This document shows, piece by piece, positions 12,082 to 14,890 of a stretch of 14,890 nucleotides of DNA. The DNA is from Sphingobacterium sp. UBA1575. Lineage in GTDB: Bacteria > Bacteroidota > Bacteroidia > Sphingobacteriales > Sphingobacteriaceae. The notes under the pieces are model-generated. The model was not told where the DNA came from and did not search any database. It saw only the letters and a list, made by a program, of their open reading frames with translations. The position numbers and the translations under genes are program-made. Each line of letters opens with the position of its first letter. The stretch's first letter is position 1. The stretch spans positions 1-14,890 of the forward strand of contig DCOH01000031.1 in NCBI GenBank assembly GCA_002322865.1. Reading direction: 5' to 3'.

Positions 12082-14790
12082 ATGAGTAGATTTAACCGAA
12101 TATTATTCGCTCTTATTGCTTTTATTGCCAGCCTACCACAGGTAAATGCTCAAGTAAAACCTGCAATCCCTATTAATACAGCGGTAGAAAACGTTCAAAA
12201 GTATTTTTCTGTATATCCTGTAGAAAAGGTGCATCTCCATTTTGATAAACCTTACTATGCCGTAGGTGACACCCTTTGGTTTAAGACCTATCTGAACACC
12301 AATCTTTTTAATTATGCATCCAGTAAAGTGGCTTATGTGGAAGTAATCAATGGACGCGATTCCTTGATCCAAACCATGCGTATCCCTTTGAAAAATGGGG
12401 GCGGATTTGGACAGTTGGTGCTTGATCCACAGTTCTATGCACAGGATAACTATAGATTCCGGGCATATACCAAATGGATGATGAATTTTGACCTGGATTA
12501 TTATTTCAATAAGGTAGTAACTGTAGGTGATGCCATTAATAAGAAATTAGGGGCTCAAGTGAGTTTCGAGCCAGATGGAAGCCGCACCAAAGCGACTATG
12601 CAGTTCCGGTCGAAAGATGGGAAATTGTTGGGTAAAAGAAAGTTGACCTGGGAAGCCAATGATGGTTGGGATGCTTTTGATAAAGGAAAAGCAGAGACGG
12701 ATGAGATGGGACGTGTGGTCTTGAATCTATCCAACAAGGAAAGGGAGAAATTCAAAAAAGGAAGAATCGTCGTGAAGTTGGAGGATGGAGAGACCTTGGT
12801 TGGGAATTATCCCTTGGCAAATGCCCTTTGGGATGCGGATGTTCAGTTTTTTCCGGAAGGTGGCGACCTGATTGCCGGCCTAAGCAAAAAAGTAGCCTTT
12901 AAGGCGGTGGAGTCTTCTGGTAAAGGAGCAAAGGTAAAGGGTAAGATCATTGATAGTAAAAAGAAGGAAGTAGCCAGTTTTGCTGACTTGGGAATGGGTA
13001 TGGGATCTTTTTCCATGGTTCCCCAAGTAGGTGAAACCTATAAGGCTGTAGTAAGTTTCGAAAATGGAACCGAAAAGACCTTTGATTTGCCAGCTGTGGT
13101 TGAAAATAAACTCAATGTGATCTATGTTTCTCAGGATGCAGAGTCTATTAATATTGGTTTGGTAACCAATGAAACTTATTTTAAGCAGATAGAAGGGAAA
13201 CCTTATTATATTTTTGGACAATTGAACGGGCATTTGATCTATGCCGCACAGGTATCCATCAAAAATCCAGCGGTTTCCATTAAGGTTCCTTTGAGTGAAC
13301 TGCCGAATGGAATTGTTCAATTGACCTTAATCTCTTCGGATGGTCAACCATTATCGGAACGGTTAGTCTATGTTCAGCCTCAGCAATTAATAGATATTAA
13401 AATTGCGACGGATAAGCCAAGCTATGCAAAGAAAGACTTAGTTAAACTAAAACTGAACCTGAATAATTACTTGGATAGTATCCCTGCCACGTACTCTGTT
13501 TCGGTCATAGATGAAACAAAGGTTCCTTTTAACGATGATGAAGAAAGGGGCATTGTAAGTAATATGCTCGTGAATTCAGACCTAAAGGGCTATGTGGAGA
13601 AACCGAATTATTATTTCAATCCGAAGAACGAGAATCGATTAGAGGCACTGGATGCTTTGATGATGACCCAGGGTTTCCGAAGATTTGATTATAAGGACCT
13701 GATCCAAGGAAAACTGCCAACCGTGCGTTACATGCCAGAAGAAGGGATCGTGATTTCGGGAACTTTAAGGGATAATACCGGGAAATTGCAGAACAATGCC
13801 GGTTTGCTGTTGACCATTCCAGGTGCTGCGATCAAGCGTGATGCCTATACGGATCCACAAGGTCGTTTTATATTTGATAAGTTGGTGTTCAATGACTCGT
13901 TGAAGGCTACGGTAAATGCAAGGAGCAATCCGAATTATCGAAGTTTGGTGATCAATATGGATCCAACGGAGTTTCCGAGGATTGATGATACCAATGCTTA
14001 TAAAAGTGCAGCAATCTATAATATCGATGAGAATCTTTCGGCTTACCTGGATAATAGTAAAAAGGAATTCCGGACTTCCACTTTGATCGAGGAGGTTGTG
14101 GTGACCCAAAAAGTTGAAAGCAAACAGACGAGTAAAGATTTCTCGGCACTTTCTGGGCTTTCGATGCCGGAGCATCGTATCGATGGTAGCCGATTGAATG
14201 GTTGTAATGTGTTGACCATGTGTCTGAATACGATATTGACAGGGATAACCTATGATTCCAATACATTGAAGTATTATATTACGAGGAATTATAATCAGGG
14301 AAGTAGGGTGCCTGTTCAGTTCTTTTTGAATGGTATGCCGATCGATGAGAACTCACTGAATTCCATTCAGATTCCGGATATTGAAGGGATTGAGATCTTT
14401 TTGAGGGATGATCTGGGGACAGTAAGGAATGTTTATCAGAATGATGGGGTGGTTTCTATCATTACCAAAAAAGAAAAGAAACAACCTAGGATGACGATGG
14501 CACAGATTGAGGCGATGTTGCCGAAATCGAATGTGATCGATTTTAATCCATTGGGTTATGTGAAGACTAGGAAGTTTTATGTTCCGAAATATAGTACTGC
14601 GGAAAGTAAAGCGACAAATGATTATAGGACTACGGTGTATTGGAATCCGGATGTGAATGTGGTTAAGAATGGAGAGGTAAATCTGGAGTTTTATAATGCC
14701 GATGGTGTTGGGAAGTATAAGGTGGTGGTTGAAGGTAATGATTTGGGTGGTAATGTAGGTAGGCAGGTTTATTATTATGATGTGAAGTAG
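12082..14790 (+). CDS. Exported MG2-like / TonB-plug domain protein without a beta barrel
   Basis: A 902-residue protein with a signal peptide: MSRFNR, a hydrophobic core at 7-18, and probable cleavage after VNA at residue 23. Residues about 45-150 resemble the MG2 domain of alpha-2-macroglobulin-like proteins (VHLHFDKPYYAVGDTLWFKT). QFFPEGGDLIAGL near 255-267 is a block typical of this Bacteroidota family. A second FDKP-like strand start (ATDKPSYAKKDLVKLKL) near 442-458 suggests another beta-sandwich. Residues about 554-625 resemble a carboxypeptidase-regulatory domain, and about 665-800 resemble a TonB-receptor plug (EEVVVTQ, FFLNGMPID, IEGIEIFLRDD, GVVSIITKK). Only 100 residues follow, far too few for the 22-strand barrel, so it is not a receptor channel. 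A role in outer-membrane or surface attachment or peptide handling is possible, but no function is established from the sequence. Confidence 0.85.
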   Translation: MSRFNRILFALIAFIASLPQVNAQVKPAIPINTAVENVQKYFSVYPVEKVHLHFDKPYYAVGDTLWFKTYLNTNLFNYASSKVAYVEVINGRDSLIQTMRIPLKNGGGFGQLVLDPQFYAQDNYRFRAYTKWMMNFDLDYYFNKVVTVGDAINKKLGAQVSFEPDGSRTKATMQFRSKDGKLLGKRKLTWEANDGWDAFDKGKAETDEMGRVVLNLSNKEREKFKKGRIVVKLEDGETLVGNYPLANALWDADVQFFPEGGDLIAGLSKKVAFKAVESSGKGAKVKGKIIDSKKKEVASFADLGMGMGSFSMVPQVGETYKAVVSFENGTEKTFDLPAVVENKLNVIYVSQDAESINIGLVTNETYFKQIEGKPYYIFGQLNGHLIYAAQVSIKNPAVSIKVPLSELPNGIVQLTLISSDGQPLSERLVYVQPQQLIDIKIATDKPSYAKKDLVKLKLNLNNYLDSIPATYSVSVIDETKVPFNDDEERGIVSNMLVNSDLKGYVEKPNYYFNPKNENRLEALDALMMTQGFRRFDYKDLIQGKLPTVRYMPEEGIVISGTLRDNTGKLQNNAGLLLTIPGAAIKRDAYTDPQGRFIFDKLVFNDSLKATVNARSNPNYRSLVINMDPTEFPRIDDTNAYKSAAIYNIDENLSAYLDNSKKEFRTSTLIEEVVVTQKVESKQTSKDFSALSGLSMPEHRIDGSRLNGCNVLTMCLNTILTGITYDSNTLKYYITRNYNQGSRVPVQFFLNGMPIDENSLNSIQIPDIEGIEIFLRDDLGTVRNVYQNDGVVSIITKKEKKQPRMTMAQIEAMLPKSNVIDFNPLGYVKTRKFYVPKYSTAESKATNDYRTTVYWNPDVNVVKNGEVNLEFYNADGVGKYKVVVEGNDLGGNVGRQVYYYDVK

Positions 14791-14801
14791 GAATATCAGT
14801 C

Positions 14802-14814
14802 CTCATTGAATGAG
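14802..14814. other. Short palindrome after the last gene
   Basis: CTCATTGAATGAG is a perfect 13-base palindrome with a single central base. It lies 11 bases after the stop codon and just before the repeat array. The loop is too small and the T run is absent, so it is not a good intrinsic terminator. Confidence 0.35.
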
Positions 14815-14817
14815 TAG

Positions 14818-14890
14818 CGTCATTGCGAGAGTTCTGCGTCATTGCGGGATTTCTTCGTCATTGCGAGAGTTCTGCGTCATTGCGAGGAGG
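14818..14890. repeat. 19-bp-period CGTCATTGCGAG array, REP-like
   Basis: Three full units start at 14818, 14837 and 14856, and a fourth starting at 14875 is cut by the window edge. Each begins CGTCATTGCG; units 1 and 3 are identical, and unit 2 differs at four positions (GGGATTTCTT for AGAGTTCTG-type ends). The last unit changes to CGTCATTGCGAGGAGG, which I recognise as the start of dispersed REP-like palindromic repeats found in Bacteroidota and other bacteria. The matching inverted arm (CGCAATGACG type) would lie outside the window. Confidence 0.8.

Noticed and set aside
13765..14266. Antisense open frames of 104 and 136 codons within the MG2/plug gene
   Set aside because: They overlap each other and a well-supported coding frame, and show no domain or signal of their own.
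14818..14890. CRISPR-like appearance of regularly spaced repeats
   Set aside because: The period is only 19 bp with no unique spacers, and no cas gene is nearby. The units are contiguous tandem copies.

Overview
The window is an ordinary chromosomal stretch from a member of the Bacteroidota, most likely family Sphingobacteriaceae (Sphingobacterium or Pedobacter-like). Three things support this. Several genes are preceded by the Bacteroidota promoter pattern (-33 TTTG, -7 TAnnTTTG) and lack Shine-Dalgarno sites. The cbb3 oxidase has its subunits I and II fused. The last gene encodes an MG2/TonB-plug surface protein of a type seen in this phylum. The genus is inferred from general resemblance and was not tested by a search.

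Left part (1-4304), housekeeping genes. A radical SAM gene of the YhcC/YtqA (TIGR01212) family on the + strand starts almost on top of its promoter. It converges, across a small 19-bp tandem array and a strong bidirectional terminator, on a minus-strand gene for an all-alpha NTP pyrophosphohydrolase. Next, also on the minus strand and with its own terminator, is an RsuA/RluB-type pseudouridine synthase. Its first 240 residues are disordered and charged, and are built from repeats of the type FKKFDRSEG. Divergent from it is a secreted lytic transglycosylase with a textbook promoter and terminator.

Central part (4305-10473), the cbb3 terminal oxidase operon: ccoNO (fused), ccoQ, ccoP, ccoG, ccoH and a SafE/DsbD-like membrane protein. 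Gaps between genes are 2-26 bp, so they are almost certainly co-transcribed. Upstream is an FNR/CRP-like palindrome (TGAT-N4-ATCA) about 63 bp before the inferred transcription start, which fits activation under low oxygen. CcoN keeps all heme and CuB ligands, CcoO has one heme c, and CcoP has only one CxxCH motif instead of the classical two. The assembly genes ccoI and ccoS are absent from the window. The SafE-like protein may serve metal supply or maturation.

Right part (10474-14890): a two-HKD cardiolipin synthase, then a 902-residue exported protein with an MG2-like N-terminus, a carboxypeptidase-regulatory-like domain and a TonB-plug-like domain without a beta barrel. The window ends inside a 19-bp-period array of the core CGTCATTGCGAG, which resembles the REP-like dispersed repeats of many bacteria.

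I found no tRNA, rRNA, CRISPR array, insertion sequence, prophage or defence genes, and nothing that clearly forms an undescribed system. The features most worth a second look are the repeat-bearing pseudouridine synthase, the single-heme CcoP with its regulatory site, the barrel-less plug protein and the three small tandem arrays.
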